From the NCBI GenBank assembly GCA_000222875.2, contig AFRD01000033.1:62001-126000 (forward strand): a DNA stretch of 64,000 nt, in the 5' to 3' direction. The notes under the pieces were generated by a model. It had not been told where the DNA came from. It saw nothing but the letters and a program-made list of their open reading frames with translations, and did no database searches. Of the stretch, positions 37,426 through 50,500 are shown piece after piece. A program made the translations under genes and the position numbers. Position 1 is the first letter of the stretch; each line of letters starts with the position of its first letter. This stretch comes from Periglandula ipomoeae IasaF13. Lineage: Eukaryota; Ascomycota; Sordariomycetes; Hypocreales; Clavicipitaceae.

Positions 37426-40400
37426 ATGCCCAGCATGGCTAGGCAATCGTGCTCAATTGATGTTCATGATGTGTTTGGCCCCACAGTGGCATACTCCTGC
37501 CTCAATGGTTTCGATTTCACGCTGCTTTTTGAAGAGAGCATCCTCTCGCTCCTACCACTTCTCCTCACAGGTACGATAAATGAAAAACACTGTTACTCTT
37601 GACTTGAAAACAGTCTTCGCTAATTTCCCTTCTAGTTGTAATTCTCATCCCCCGAGTCTGGCTGCTTGCCAAGACTGAACGCAAGGTTGAGCGGTCGTGG
37701 CTCTTTGCTCTCAAATTTGTAATGGGCGGTTCAAGTCTTTTCTCACACCTGAAACGAGTTGATTGATGAAATATTTGCTTAGACCACTTTTTCCATCTAC
37801 ATTCTGCTACAGTTTGTCTTGCTAGTGCTTCGAGTCGACCCCAAGACCCCCACCACAAGATTATCGTGCCTAGTAACAGTCGTCACCATTGCGAGTTACC
37901 TCTGGCTTCTCTGTCTCATGCCTCGAGCACGTAAAATCCGTCCGACCGTCGACAATACTTTGTCTCTATTTCGGATTATCTTGCTTATTGGATCTGGCAA
38001 GCTCGCGGACTGTCTTCATCCCAGGCTATGAAGTCGTTGCTCCCGTTAACCTCAGCAGCTACTTGTTCAAACTGGTCATCTTGGCCGCGGAAGTGACTGA
38101 GAAGCGCACACTGCTTATGTCGCAATGGAAAAATGCGTCACCAGAAGCCGTGGCGTCTCTTTACAGTAGAATCCTATTCATCTGGCCCAATCGGCTGTTC
38201 CTCAAAGGCTACAAAACTCTCCTGACTGTAGACACTTTGACGCCACTCGACCAAGATATCCTCGATGCTTCCCGCCCCAAGAAACTCGAAGAAAGATGGA
38301 GAAAAGGTAATCCCTTGATACAGCTCACTCTAATCCTCTAAAGTCATTCATCCGCTGATCTTCATCTATCTGTAGCTGACAAGTCGCAAGACCTCGTTAC
38401 TCTGGGCTTTTGTCTGTCATTACAGGTGGGACCTGTTGAGCGGCGTCTTGCCGCGTCTTGCATACATAAGCTTCACGTTCTCTGAACCGTTCCTGGTGCA
38501 TCGAGTCCTCGATTTCACGACGGAACCCGAAGGTCCTAATACACGAAGCATTGGGTACGGTCTGATTGGAGCATACGCCATTGTTCACATCGGCAAAGCG
38601 GTATGTTGGCGTTACCATCTAGTCAAAGCCATAACATATGAACTTACAGCATCTGTCTAGATGTCTTTAGCTTGGTATGAGCACATGACGTACCGCGTCT
38701 TGACACTATTTCGCGGCAGTTTGATCACACTTATTTTTGGAAAAACCCTTCGCCTGGGTGCCAGCGCTGTCAACAATGCCGAAGCCATCACGCTTATGAG
38801 CGCTGATATTGATCGTATTGGACTCTGCATGACGATTATACACGATGCATACGCCAGTCTCGTGGAGCTTGCCCTGTCTCTGTGGTTCCTATACCGGCTC
38901 CTTGGCATCGCTGTTGTTCCGCCTACGGTATTTATTATCGGTCAGTCTTACCCAGAATCTAATGAGGAATTGACAGGGGTAGATCAATAATACTGAATTG
39001 CGTCCAGTTTGTCTTGCGATCGGTATTCCCATTGCCACAGATGCGAGGAATGCGCAAGTACCATGGCTCGAGGCTATCGAAGATCGCTTGGCGGTTACTG
39101 CAAAGACCCTGGGAACAATGAAAGCCATTAGGATGGCTGGGTTGACAAATACGATACATGGTATTGTATCGGGCCTTAGAGTCAAAGAGATCAGGGCTTC
39201 ACGCCGCTTCCGTCTCTTGTCTGTGGTGGAGACTGGTACAGGTGAGCATCTGTTAAATTTGCTTGCTATGTGTTCCGCATTTAGCCAGTACTGACTTGTA
39301 CACTTCTAATAGCAAATTGCACATTCACTTTCGCCCCTGTTCTAGGCCTTGGCGCCTTTATAGTTCTTGCAAAGGCGAACAACACGCCGACCTTGACTGA
39401 AGGTGCTGCGTTCGCAGTCTTGAGTCTATTCCAGCTGCAAAATCGGCCTGTGATGTCCTTGTTGCACGGCTTTGAGGACTTCCAAACCATCGTCAACGCA
39501 TTTTATCGTGTGCAAAGTTACATCTTGTCCGCTGAAAGAGAAGACCCGAGAGTTTTGTATCCTGTTCATGAGAGCGGCGAATCACTGTCACCCACTGTGC
39601 TGCCAAAGAATGACGCTGCAGTGCTCGCGAATGAGCCCCAGCTGGAGCCCAATGGTTCCACATCAGATATTTCTGTGTCGAACAATTTCATCACCGTTAG
39701 TGAAGGAAGCGGGGGTTACTCTGCCGAAACTCCCATTGTAAAGGACTTAAAAATGAAGATCCTGCGCGGCAGGACAACGATGATTGTCGGGCCAGTGGGC
39801 TGCGGCAAATCGACACTACTGCGGCTTCTTCTTGGCGAATTGCCCGAAATTTCAGGGACCGTCATCTCACAATATTCCAAGTGCGGTTTTGCTCCACAAT
39901 CGCCATGGATTACTTGGGGTACCGTGCGAAGCAACATTGTAGGAATGTCTGAATGGGACGCAGAGTGGTACAAGACGGTTGTCCATGCGTGCTCACTGGA
40001 TGCTGACTTTGAGGACCTTCCAGATGGCGACCATACCAGGACTAGCACACGGGGCTCACGTCTCAGTGGTGGTCAGCAAATGCGCGTGGTGAGCGTACCT
40101 TTTCTGGACCGTTCTCGAGATTGAAGATAACTTGGCTGACAAACCTTCAGTCGCTAGCTCGCGCTTTGTACTCTAGAAATTCGCTCATCATTTTGGACGA
40201 CGTTCTTACAGGGCTTGACCGTGCCACTGAGTCTAGCATCTTAGAGGCTGTATTTGGTCAAAGCGGTCTTTTAAAAAGGACCAAATCGACTGTCGTGCTC
40301 TCCACTAACTCAGGTACGTTAATTCCTGGAGCATACAACACGACGCAAAATAGACTGGACTATCACAGCCGGGTATCTTCTTTTCACTGATCATGTCATC

Positions 40401-42624
40401 GTACTGAACAAGGATGGAGCTATAGCGGAGCAAGGTACTCTCGAACAAGTTTCATCATCCGGCGGATATGTGCAGCGTCTGGCAAATCTGCCGACAGACG
40501 AGAAGTCGCGACAAGAGTTGATAGAGCTGCCGGAAGAAGTTTATCGAGAACTAGGTCTCTCCAACGAAAACGATGAGCCGAGCTCTGATCGAGAGACAAG
40601 TAACATTCAGGTCTACACCTACTACATCAAAGTCGCCGGGGGATGGACCTTTTCGATCTATCTTCTCATCTGTGTAGCCTACACATTCGGTCTTAGCTTC
40701 CCTTGTACGTGTCACTTAGCCATCTCCAGATTACGCTACTCACAGACTGTTTTTACTAGCAATTTGGCTGCAGTGGTGGACCGACTACAATGCACAGCAC
40801 CCAAATCAGAACATTGGATATTGGCTGGGCGTGTACTTTGGCCTCGCTGCATTGGCAGTGCTGGGCTGCATGGGATCAGACTGGTACTTTTCTTTCAGTC
40901 ATTACACGAAACTCATTGCAGTAGCTTATCTGCTTTCTAGGGCTTTTCGGATGCTGCTGGTACCCAAGACATCAGGCAAGTTTCACCAACTTCTGCTCGA
41001 CACGACGATGCGGTACGTCACATTTGGTTTATTGTTCCATTTATAAGCAACGAATGTTGAAACTCTCTCCAGTGCGACGACATCCTTTTTGACATCGACC
41101 AATGCCGGGTCGACGACAAACAGATTCAGTCAAGATCTCCAGTTGATTGATAGTGATCTTCCCCAAGCTCTCGATGAGACGGTCATGAACTTTCTTGGAG
41201 TCGTCGTCTCGGCAGTGCTCGTCTTCACTGGCTCGGGCTACGTTGCTACCGCTATACCTGTCTGCGCATTGCTTCTCTTCCTGATACAAACTTTTTATCT
41301 GCGGACTTCACGACAGTTGCGGTTACTTGATATAGAAACCAAAGCCCCATTATTTTCCCACTTCATCGAAACGTTGGGCGGTATTACTTGCATACGCGCA
41401 TATGGATGGTCCACACAGTACATGCATCGCAGTCATGACGTTCTCGACGCCTCGCAGAAGCCATATTACTTGCTGTGGTGCATCCAAAGATGGCTAACCG
41501 TGGTATTAGATCTTTTAGCAGGTGCAATTGCTATCATGCTTGTTGCGAATGCAACAAGCGTGCGCAATGGGTCGACCGGATTCCTCGGCGTTGCTCTGTT
41601 CAACGTCATAAACTTCAGTGGTGCCCTTCAGACATTTATAACACAATGGACCCAGCTGGAGACGGCCCTTGGCGCAATCAGCCGTATCAAGTCTTTCGTT
41701 CAGGATACCAGGCCTGAATATTCTGATGGAGAAGTGGACGATTTGCCGCCTAATTGGCCTTCTACCGGCGCCATTACTTTCAACAATGTTTCGGCTTCTT
41801 ACGAAACGTCCCAGCTGCCTGTCATCAATAGATTCAGTTTGAACATTCAGCCAGGAGAGAAGATTGCCCTTTGTGGGCGGACAGGCAGGTGAGAATACCA
41901 TGCGGTTGACCCGACAATTCAATTCATTTGACTATGACCTGATCACATCTATTAGTGGCAAATCTTCGCTCCTACTTACACTCCTTCGCATGCTTGAGCT
42001 TCAATTCGGCAGCATTACAATTGACGGACACAACATTGAGAAGACCCCACGAGAGGAGTTGCGGAAGCGTCTCAACACCTTACCCCAAGAACCGTTTTTC
42101 CTACATGGCAGTGTACGTGAGAATGTTGACCCATTGCGGTTGTCCACTGATGAACGCATCATCGAAACACTACGTACTGTACAGCTCTGGGATATGCTGG
42201 AGAGCTGCGGTGGGCTCGATGCACCATTGAGTGAAGATGCACTTTCTCACGGCCAACGCCAGCTCTTCTGCCTTGCCCGTGTGATCGCCCGCCCAGGCAA
42301 CATTGTTATCATCGACGAGGCGACAAGCAGGTGAGGGCAGGAAGCCGCGGCCACTATTCCAACCACTGGGACTTTCTCTAACAGTAAAGCAGTGTTGATT
42401 CCGAAACAGACGAACTCATGCAGCAGGTACTACATGAGGAACTTCAAGGGCGCACCCTGATTGCCGTTGTCCACAAACTCCATACTGTGCTGGATTATGA
42501 CCGAATTGTGCTGATGAGTAAGGGCGGGGTGGTCGAATCTGGGAATCCGAGACGACTTCTTGATGATCCAACATCAGCGTTTTACAAACTGTACACGAGC
42601 ACCACGAGCACTTCAGACTCTTAG
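37426..42624 (+). pseudogene. ABC-C (MRP-type) exporter, 13 exons, two one-base insertions
   Basis: Full-size multidrug-resistance-type exporter of about 1480 residues, expected in the plasma or vacuolar membrane and likely to export the cluster product. Exons: 37426-37570, 37636-37718, 37783-38306, 38376-38600, 38661-38940, 39008-39241, 39313-40088, 40151-40313, 40369-40704, 40760-41012, 41073-41888, 41956-42330, 42393-42624; all introns are GT..AG. Order: TMD0, TMD1, NBD1 (Walker A GPVGCGKST, LSGGQQMRV, LIILDDVLTGLD), TMD2 (TNRFSQDLQLID), NBD2 (GRTGSGKSS, LSHGQRQL, IVIIDEATS, AVVHKL). Exon 3 needs one base fewer (near 37993), as does exon 4 (near 38394); otherwise the frame closes across every junction. 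The NBD1 H-loop reads STNSA, so the usual His is Asn. The start could be 37435 instead. Confidence 0.88.
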
Positions 42625-45600
42625 CCAAGAACACCTAGCGGATTGGCTCTTCTCCCAGACCTCACACAACGGGCTTCCAGGATCATTGAGCAATCCTTGC
42701 CAACACGTGAATATCGCTTTGTAAGGTGTGATCGCTGTTTAGTTCTTGGGCACCGACTTGGTAGATAAAGTGTCTTTCCAAGTGCATTCAGAAGAGGCCA
42801 TGCTAGCCACTATGATAAGACCAGACAGTGGCTCGGCTATGCCGTAGTATATAAGACTCAAGGAATGTTTGACTTTGATGGCTTACTGATGATAGTCCAC
42901 TGGTGTCGGGAACTGTAGCGACGATGATTACAGTTCAGATCTGATTGAACAAGTAGGCACCTCAGACACTTGCGCAGCCTTATGGCAATGCTTGGAAAAG
43001 CAGCGATGATCATTGTTACATATACACACTGTAGCCGACCATGCTGACCTGAGGAGGTTCTTTTTGGTCGGCAAAGACGCTGAGCAGGCATCATTAGTAT
43101 CGCCCCGAGGCTGTGATAGAGCGCGGCCGAAAGCCTGATCCGTACATCTTGAAACCGATCCGAGGAGCAGCGGTGGGCGGTTCTTCACTAGCAACATTGA
43201 ACGCGCCCCACACAACTTTACAGACCACAGAAGATCACTACCAAAGCAAGTAGGCTATATTTCGGGAGGTCCTCCGTACTATTTACAGAGCCAGGATCTC
43301 TAGAATCGAGACGATATGACTGCATCGCAAAAAGGGCATGCAGATTGATGGTGCGCTCGAGTGATTTCATCCTTGCCCCAACCCGAATCACAGGCACTTT
43401 GTAGACGACTCTTTTCCTCGTCGGTGCTTCCTTCCAGCCTTTACAAGAGTAGATGCGGAAGCAATTCCACGCGTGGTGCGACATGAGTCTGGTAGCGAGA
43501 AACATTAACGATGGGCCAATGTAACGCAAATTGAAATCCAAGAAGCACGCCTCGATCGCACCCCTCCTGGCTAATTGCATATATAGCTGCAGCTGACTTT
43601 AGCTCCAGTGCTACTGAGACATGCAACTATGTATGTGTACTTCTGGCCATCACGGCATAATTACGCCATACAGCATTTAGCGTCATGGCACTTTAGAGCG
43701 GGAGGAGCGAGCTGCTGCGATTGATAGCCGCAAGTTGGGCTGAAACGCTCTGGGATGCCGAATTCTGAGGGATGAAATGTCCAAGAGCGAGCGTCTCAAT
43801 GGAAGGGCAAATGCGGAGAGTGTATAAATGACGTGCCGGGTTCTGCTAATTACTGTCTGGGCCAATCCGCCGTGGAACCACTTAATATTCAGTGTCCATA
43901 CCAGTCATTGTATTAACCACTCCAGGCGATTGCTAGGCCAGGCAGCAAGTCCTTGGGGTCCCGATATTCAGAAAAGCACTAAATGTAAGAAGATCATTGG
44001 CGAAGAATAGGTGATGGCTGGTTCGTCGTCAGCTGAACCTGCGCGTTGTCTCATACTTGACATGAAGGCACCTTGGCTTGGAAATGTCTCAGCGTATAAA
44101 AAATCTTCAGACCCTCTTAGACTCACACATTATATTGCTTTGCCTTTATTTGCTCCGGGCATGGCGCGATGAGGAGGGCTACGGAGTATTACATGTGAAG
44201 AAACGATGAGGCGGCAGACTGAATTAGGCCCACTCCTGTCTTGAATGATTCTTAGGCCCGAGCCCAATTCGTTATTATACGTCTAGTCGAAAGATGGGAA
44301 TAGTCTCCGATTCGCTGCTTCTGGATGGACCAATTGCGGTGACATCGGTGCCCACGGGTGGTCCTTTTTTGGTAATGTCGCCAAGACGCAATAATACAGT
44401 ACTCACAGAGCAGAGGATAATCTTTAACGGTCCATTGCCGCAACAATGAACCTCCCTCCAGTGGACCTCGCTAGTGAAGGACCCATTCAGGCACAAGTAT
44501 GGGATGAATTCGGCAATTCATTTACTAGTACTGGTGCGCACACTGTATGTAGATCCCAGCCCTGACTGGCTGGAGGCCTAATATAATGCGGAGTGTTTGC
44601 GGAACTCTTCTTCCGTCAACGATTCTGGTTTGAACACAGCCAATCATCCAGGCTCTGCTGCAGCGGGAGGAAAGCCATGCCAATATGCATGGCGTGCTCA
44701 TCAATCGTGCGGGCGCACCTCGACCGAATAGTTATCGGGAAGCTGGGCGCGCAGTTTACTCGATAGTACCGCTCGGGTTGGAAACATGGCTCAGATGCTC
44801 CAAGAGCTGCCCCACGAGTAAAATACACCAGCCTCGTAGAACCTGCCACGCCAAGTGCTGTGCGAATCTCATTGTTAACTCTGTCTTGCCACATTGCACT
44901 TCCGTCAGAAGATGTGCTGTTTCGCGTGCCGTTCATGTCATTATTCAATGGCTGGTTAGACCGTGGCCTCGCTGAGGACCGTTAGTGTGCGGCAGATGCG
45001 GGCCGTTCCGGACCAAATCAATGGCTCTGCCTCTCAGACACTTGCGGTCTTGCACGGAGACGGCTCATGACCTGCTGGAATAAGAGAAGGCATGGACGTG
45101 GCGTGAACATTCAGCTCAAACAAGAAGTGGACTCGGCTGAAGAATATCCACTACCGTTGATCTTTTCCCGTCCGCTCAATCGTGGCCAGTCGTCATCCAA
45201 GAGCTCAACCTAGCAGAACATGTCTCCATCCACAACCTATTCAGGGGCGTGTGATGCGAAAAACCCACAGAAATTATGCATTCACTTTTTTTTTGGAGAC
45301 ACGATATATGTGGTTCCCTGAATTTATGGTTTTGCTTTTTTTATCAGGCGACCGTTGCTCATCCCTGCAGTCAGACAACCTGGCATGGCTAGATATCTGA
45401 TATATGACAGTAGACCAGCCTAGTTACATAACAGATTCCATGCAACCTGACATTTACGGAGCCACTCCATGGAGAGAGGGACGCTCGGTTGCTCATTATT
45501 CATTTTAGTTTTGTCGTCGAAGTACTACACACTATGGACGCTCCTGGAGAAGATCAGTGCTGACATTTGCTCCGTACATACTCCGTACATGCCCAACTGA

Positions 45601-47583
45601 TGAAGCGCGACTTATACGAGGTCGAGGATGAGCTGTGCATCCAACTGAACGCCGTGACTCTGTGAACCATTGGAATTTTGTCTTGGTTGCGCTCCGTCAA
45701 CCACTCGCTCAAGAAATGGCTCTTCTAGACTCATAGACCGCCTGAAATAGGATACTTCGAACCAGACTGCAATACCCGTGCAAATCACTGCACCCTTGAA
45801 TTCGGGACAAATGGTCTCGTTTCAACGCTACTTGCCCGTATATTATCGTTTGGCAAAGAACTTGCTCCGTCTGAGGAGCCATGGCAGAGCGCCCATACAA
45901 TGATTAGAAGAAAAAAAAACTTTTAATGCCACAGGGTAGGTGTGGTTCAGTCGGACAGCCAAGCTCGCAATCACCAGAGCCGACACTCAGTCAACACTAC
46001 GGCGAATCCCGTTCCATTTCTCAGTGCTACCCCATGGTATTGATAATGGCAGCTCGCTCTTTTTCATGTGACTGAACAAAGGGACTGCCGCTCATCACGA
46101 CAAAGACAGGTCCCCGGCCGCGCGACAGATCTCGTCTTCGCAGCAGTCAGATCTGGTTTGCTACAGAGGTAAAGAGATGTGGAGTTTATCGAGGAATGAT
46201 GGAAGCGGTGCTTTTCCTTTTGGCAAAGACTGGGGACTGGAGAGAACCAGATGCCGAGGACAACAATTCTAATGGCTTATGCTATTGGAATTGAACAGCT
46301 GCTGCCGGATCAGCCCCAGCACAGAAGTCCGAGGAGCACCGGCTACATTATGGCTACGTGCCGCGACACAACACGGAATTGTGTGGAACATCGACAAAGT
46401 CGCTGGTGCAACGGGCTTGCATGTCACGATATCTAGGAGCGGGAGGATTTGCGTCAAAGGGACCGGGTAATTTACATGGGAACGTCAATCGAAGACTTGA
46501 CATGGGGTATCATGGAATGATATTCCGCGCGCTCGCTATGTGAGTGGGACGTCGCGTAAAATGGGATCGATGACTGGCAATGTCGAAGAGGAGAGTGTGC
46601 GAACCCGAGCTTCCGACTAATGGAAGTATTGCGAACAGATACCTATTTGCCATTCTAGTTAGCACATGACCACCATTTCAATATTTGTCTTGCCTAATAA
46701 TTTGGGAAAATGTTAGATCAGAAAATGTTGTTGTTTAGTTGTTCGTAATCAGACCACTCTACGAGTGTCATAAGCCGCGGTAATTTCACAAGGGAAAATT
46801 CATCATAATACCGAAGAAATAGAAAACAAGATGGCTCAGACCTACCTGTCAATGGGACTTTCTTTCACTTAGTTTTCCATGAATCATTCGTGTTACGATG
46901 TACAGCGCATGTGAAAGGTGCAAATGTGAGGAGCATAAAAAATTAGGGAATAAGACTGCGAGCCGCGTTGGCGTCGGTGCTGTTTTGACACAGGACTGGT
47001 CACGTGAGGCCGCTTAGGCGAGCCCATCGCTCATGACTAAGGCCATAATTTGTTGCACTGCGCCCAGCATGTTGTCTCTTTCAACCATTGGGTCAGACAT
47101 TGAGTTCCAACTGATCTGCTTCCAAGCGGTATGAAATGGCTCAACCCATGCATGCAACTGTCAGCAAAGCTCGGTAATTTAATACAAGCCATCGGCCTTC
47201 TAGTATCTCGACGTCTAGACAGAAGTGCTGACTTGGAGTTGTTGTTTCCCGGCCCTCTTCCTTGCCCCAATAGTGTGCTTCTATTACTGGATTCAACCAC
47301 GCGTTGGCAAAATGTTGTCATTGACCCTGATCATGCATATCAAGGACACGTTCTATGTGTTATCTGTGAGGTATCTTTTGTCGTCAAATGAAAATCCTCG
47401 CTACCACTAAGAATGCCGAACTCTCGATTCTTTTGGCCAAGTATAATTGGTGCGCATCCAGTCCTAGATAGCTATATCAAGACCTTCATCAACGCTTCAC
47501 CCAGCCCTCGTTCTTCCAGCCAGGCTTCTAACAACTTCATATCTCCTCTATTCGCCCTCTCACCTCGCCTCTCGCCAAGCGTG
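42625..47583. other. Gene-poor stretch of about 5 kb
   Basis: No frame over about 120 codons, no recognisable domain, and no paired donor/acceptor sets that rescue one. It contains CTCCGTAC-type motifs at 43272, 44180 and a doubled copy at 45570-45590, and a short A run near 45908. I see no terminal repeats or transposase motif. It could be long intergenic DNA at the cluster edge or fully eroded genes. Confidence 0.5.
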
Positions 47584-48357
47584 TCAGTTATTTCTTGCAT
47601 GTCCGAAAACACGTGTAATGCTGTACTCCCGAAAGCGTTCCGTCACCTTTTTGTGGTAGGCAGGAATGTCACTCCAGCTCTCTGATGAACTTCATGTACG
47701 CATCCACGCAGGTAGACGTACCTTCCAGATATAGAATACCGGGCTTCCCGGACAGAAGAAACCCAGTCAAGCCATACGTAGGCGCATACTTGACAATATC
47801 GTCTCGTTTGGAGCGTGTACTGATAGAGGGAAAATAAAACCAAGTACGCGCCAGGGCCTCACTCTTTATGCCAGGGTTGTTTTCACCTGTTCCCGGCTTG
47901 TTGGATAGAAGTAAGTGGGAGTCCATGGAGTCTTTGTAATGTTCTATTATGGTGAACAGATCTTGATCCAGCGGCGCGTGGGCCATGCACTTCGCAGCCT
48001 CTGCTTTGCTCATCCACGATGGCTGCACCAACCGCACCCGAGGGTGAGGCGGTTCATCTCCTGAATCTTGTTCCTGATTATACGTGAACGGAAATGTCAC
48101 GTCCAGCTGAAAAGTGTTCTTCGCGGCCGTAGCCTCAGCATCAGCCTCGAGAGTGAGAATTGCAGTGACAGTTGGTGAGATATGGTCGGGAGAGGCTCAT
48201 CGACCCCGTTGCCTGGCAAGGATTTCAACACATCGAGCGATACCAATGAGGAATCATCAATGGAAACGACACCCTCATCCGGAAACATGGCCACTAATAG
48301 ATCGATCTGTGCGAGCTGCAGCTCGATGAGGTCTTGTGGAAGAACCGCTTGACCCAT
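47584..48357 (-). pseudogene. RWD-domain protein, two frame breaks
   Basis: The N-terminal RWD fold (ELQLAQIDLLVAMFPDEG, LPTISHQLSLQF) is followed by a C-terminal region typical of fungal RWD/DUF1115 proteins (STRSKRDDIV, YGLTGFLLSGKPGIL, LEGTS, DIPAYHKKV). Such proteins are intracellular and of poorly known function. The ATG is at 48357 and the stop TGA at 47584-47586. A one-base change near 48150 joins LQFS to EADAEAT in another frame. A second near 47676 is needed to continue from YMKFIRE into WSDIPAY. There is no intron consensus at either break. This gene has no cluster role, so decay extends beyond the NRPS region. Confidence 0.78.
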
Positions 48358-49294
48358 GTTTTGAGGATGCTAGAAATCCGGGATCCCCAGCGCGAACAAT
48401 GCTTATGCCCACTGCTTAATGTCGGATAGTACGGAGAAAAACGAGTGTGAATGTTCCAGCGGTCCTTCGGTTTCGGCGTGTCTGAGGCGAGCAAGGAGTT
48501 GAAAAATTAGCTCACACTCGAACCCCGGAGATTCACTGGTTCGATTTGAGGTTACCAGACATAGCCAGACAGCCCAGCTTGGTTGCCGAATAATGGCACG
48601 GGGTCTCCTGTGGCGGGGCTGCCAGTGCTGGCTCCCCGACCTCCAGCGCCGTCCAGCACCTTCCAGCGCTGTAATTTAGGGAACAAGACCCCAGACAATA
48701 GCCCCCTGCCAGGACCTCACCCAGGAACAAGGATGCTCATCAGGAAAATGTCGACCATCCGTATTATTAGACCTCGAACCTCGCACAGGCACACAACAAA
48801 TACACCGAAGCAATATGTAGAAGATACTATCGAGACGTCGCTAGAACATGTTCCTAGTTGCTGCGTTGCATATATAGCCTAGTCCTCGCAAGGCGACATT
48901 ATTAAGCACAATTGCCCTCCACGAGGAGATGGCTCATCACCACTCGAAAACAACGACTGACTCTTCGAACAAGCCAGCTATATTCTTCGAAGACTCGGCT
49001 ACATCGAGAAAAAAAAACAGTTTACGCGAGACCCTGTAAAGCTGCAAACCAGAGACAAGACAGAACAGCGCAAGGTTATACCTACCTAGGTACGTGTAGC
49101 TTTTATGTTGCAGCCGCATGCTTCCCTTATGCCTGCCGGTTGCAATTGCTCTCGACGAGGACTGTCACTATCCGTAAGAAAGGAATGAGGCCCAGACGGC
49201 AGGAACCGGCCACACCATCGCGCCAGTCTAATCGCCACAAATGCCACAGGGTAAAGATGCCCAATGGCTCGTACAATGATTCCAATCTCTTTCC
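48358..49294. other. Intergenic between RWD protein and hydrolase
   Basis: About 940 nt with no supported gene. It is the 5' flank of the RWD gene and the 3' flank of the hydrolase. The plus-strand frame that starts near 48912 is partly antisense to the hydrolase end and has no motif. Confidence 0.5.
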
Positions 49295-50500
49295 CTATTC
49301 CTGGGGCCGCCAGCCTTCCTCAACATCCTGGTCATCGAAAAGCGCCGATAATCCAACACGTGTGGTAAAGATCTCCTGGAACTCATATCCTGCGTTCTTA
49401 GCAACGGCGAGTCGAACGCGCACGTTTGTCTTTGCACCCGAGCTCCAATCGGGCAGATTACTGAAGTTGCCCGGAAACCCCGTCAAGTTTTCACTCGGCC
49501 GCGCTAGTTCGTGAATATATCTATACCAGATGAGATTCCTGTCGCAACGACATCACGAGCGATGTATTGTCGAAAATACTCAAATGGCGTTTTCCGGCCC
49601 GTGGAAGTGCCAGGAAAATTACGAAAGCCAAATGGCCATGTGTCGAATTTTCTGCAGGTGGTATTGGGCTGCAACATGTCATTGACAATTTGCGGCCGCT
49701 GGCTGGTGAAGTAGGAACATGTGGCAGGGTTGTTTTGGATATACCGAATATGAATTCCCGGCGGACGATTTATAGCCAGAGCCGCATACCGCTGGACAAG
49801 CTGTCCTCCAGCACTCTGGCCAACGAAAGTGATATTCTTCAGCATAGGATACTTGTCGCGTCGGGAAAACTCGTCAACAAGTGCCTCCAATGCATCGATG
49901 GAGCTCAATTTGGTTCCATTTGGATGATTCGCCCGCCGGCCGGCTATCCAGTCCCCTGGACTTCTCCAGGAGAGATCATGCTCTCCATGTAAAGTCGGTG
50001 TATAGTTATCAGAAAATAATATTGGAGCAACCGGGACGATTTCCCGTCGGGTGGCATTAGCGTGTGCGCTGTAGAGATTTTCTGTTACGTTGCGCAATCT
50101 GTCCCAGTACAGCCCAGCGTTGCTGAGTTTTCCCGCCACAATAATGACCGCGTGCTGGACGGTTTTTGTTTCTACCTGCTGGGGCAGGAACATGGCCAAC
50201 GTCTCACTCCCTGTGGCGGCATCTGGTATTTTAACTAGTCTTGAGCCGGGAGGCTTGTAAATGCATGATTGAGGCTGTTACAATTTGTAAGACACAATAC
50301 ATCTCGCAGAAAACTGAGCATGCCGCGCTTACATCACTTTTCTTGAACCCTTCGCAATTTGCTCGTGGGAGAATGAGACCATCAGGTGAGTCGTAGACAC
50401 CTGGTGAGTCATCACAGAATTTATATGCATGAGCAAAGTTGTTGAGGGATAACAAAATAAGGACAATGAGAATCTGCCAAGAGGAGTGCATCACTGCCAT
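49295..50500 (-). pseudogene. Secreted alpha/beta-hydrolase-like protein with internal deletion
   Basis: Exon 1, 50500-50333, encodes a signal peptide (VMHSSWQILIVLILLSLNNF region) and a mature start rich in Asp and Cys. Intron 50254-50332 (GTAAGC..ACAAG) joins KKSD to PPGSRLVKIPDAA in phase. The body has VIIVAGKL, the nucleophile elbow GQSAGG and NNPATCSYF. After ARDVVAT the frame runs into a stop at 49504. The family-like C-terminus (YIHELAR, GFPGNFSNLPDWS, ALFDD) follows in another frame and ends at 49295. The join near 49520-49530 lacks roughly 30 residues compared with my recollection of this secreted fungal family. The substrate is unknown; an esterase-like activity is possible. Confidence 0.72.

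Noticed and set aside
48912..49514. 200-codon plus-strand frame
   Set aside because: Partly antisense to the hydrolase C-terminus, with a skewed Arg/Ser/Thr-rich composition and no motif.
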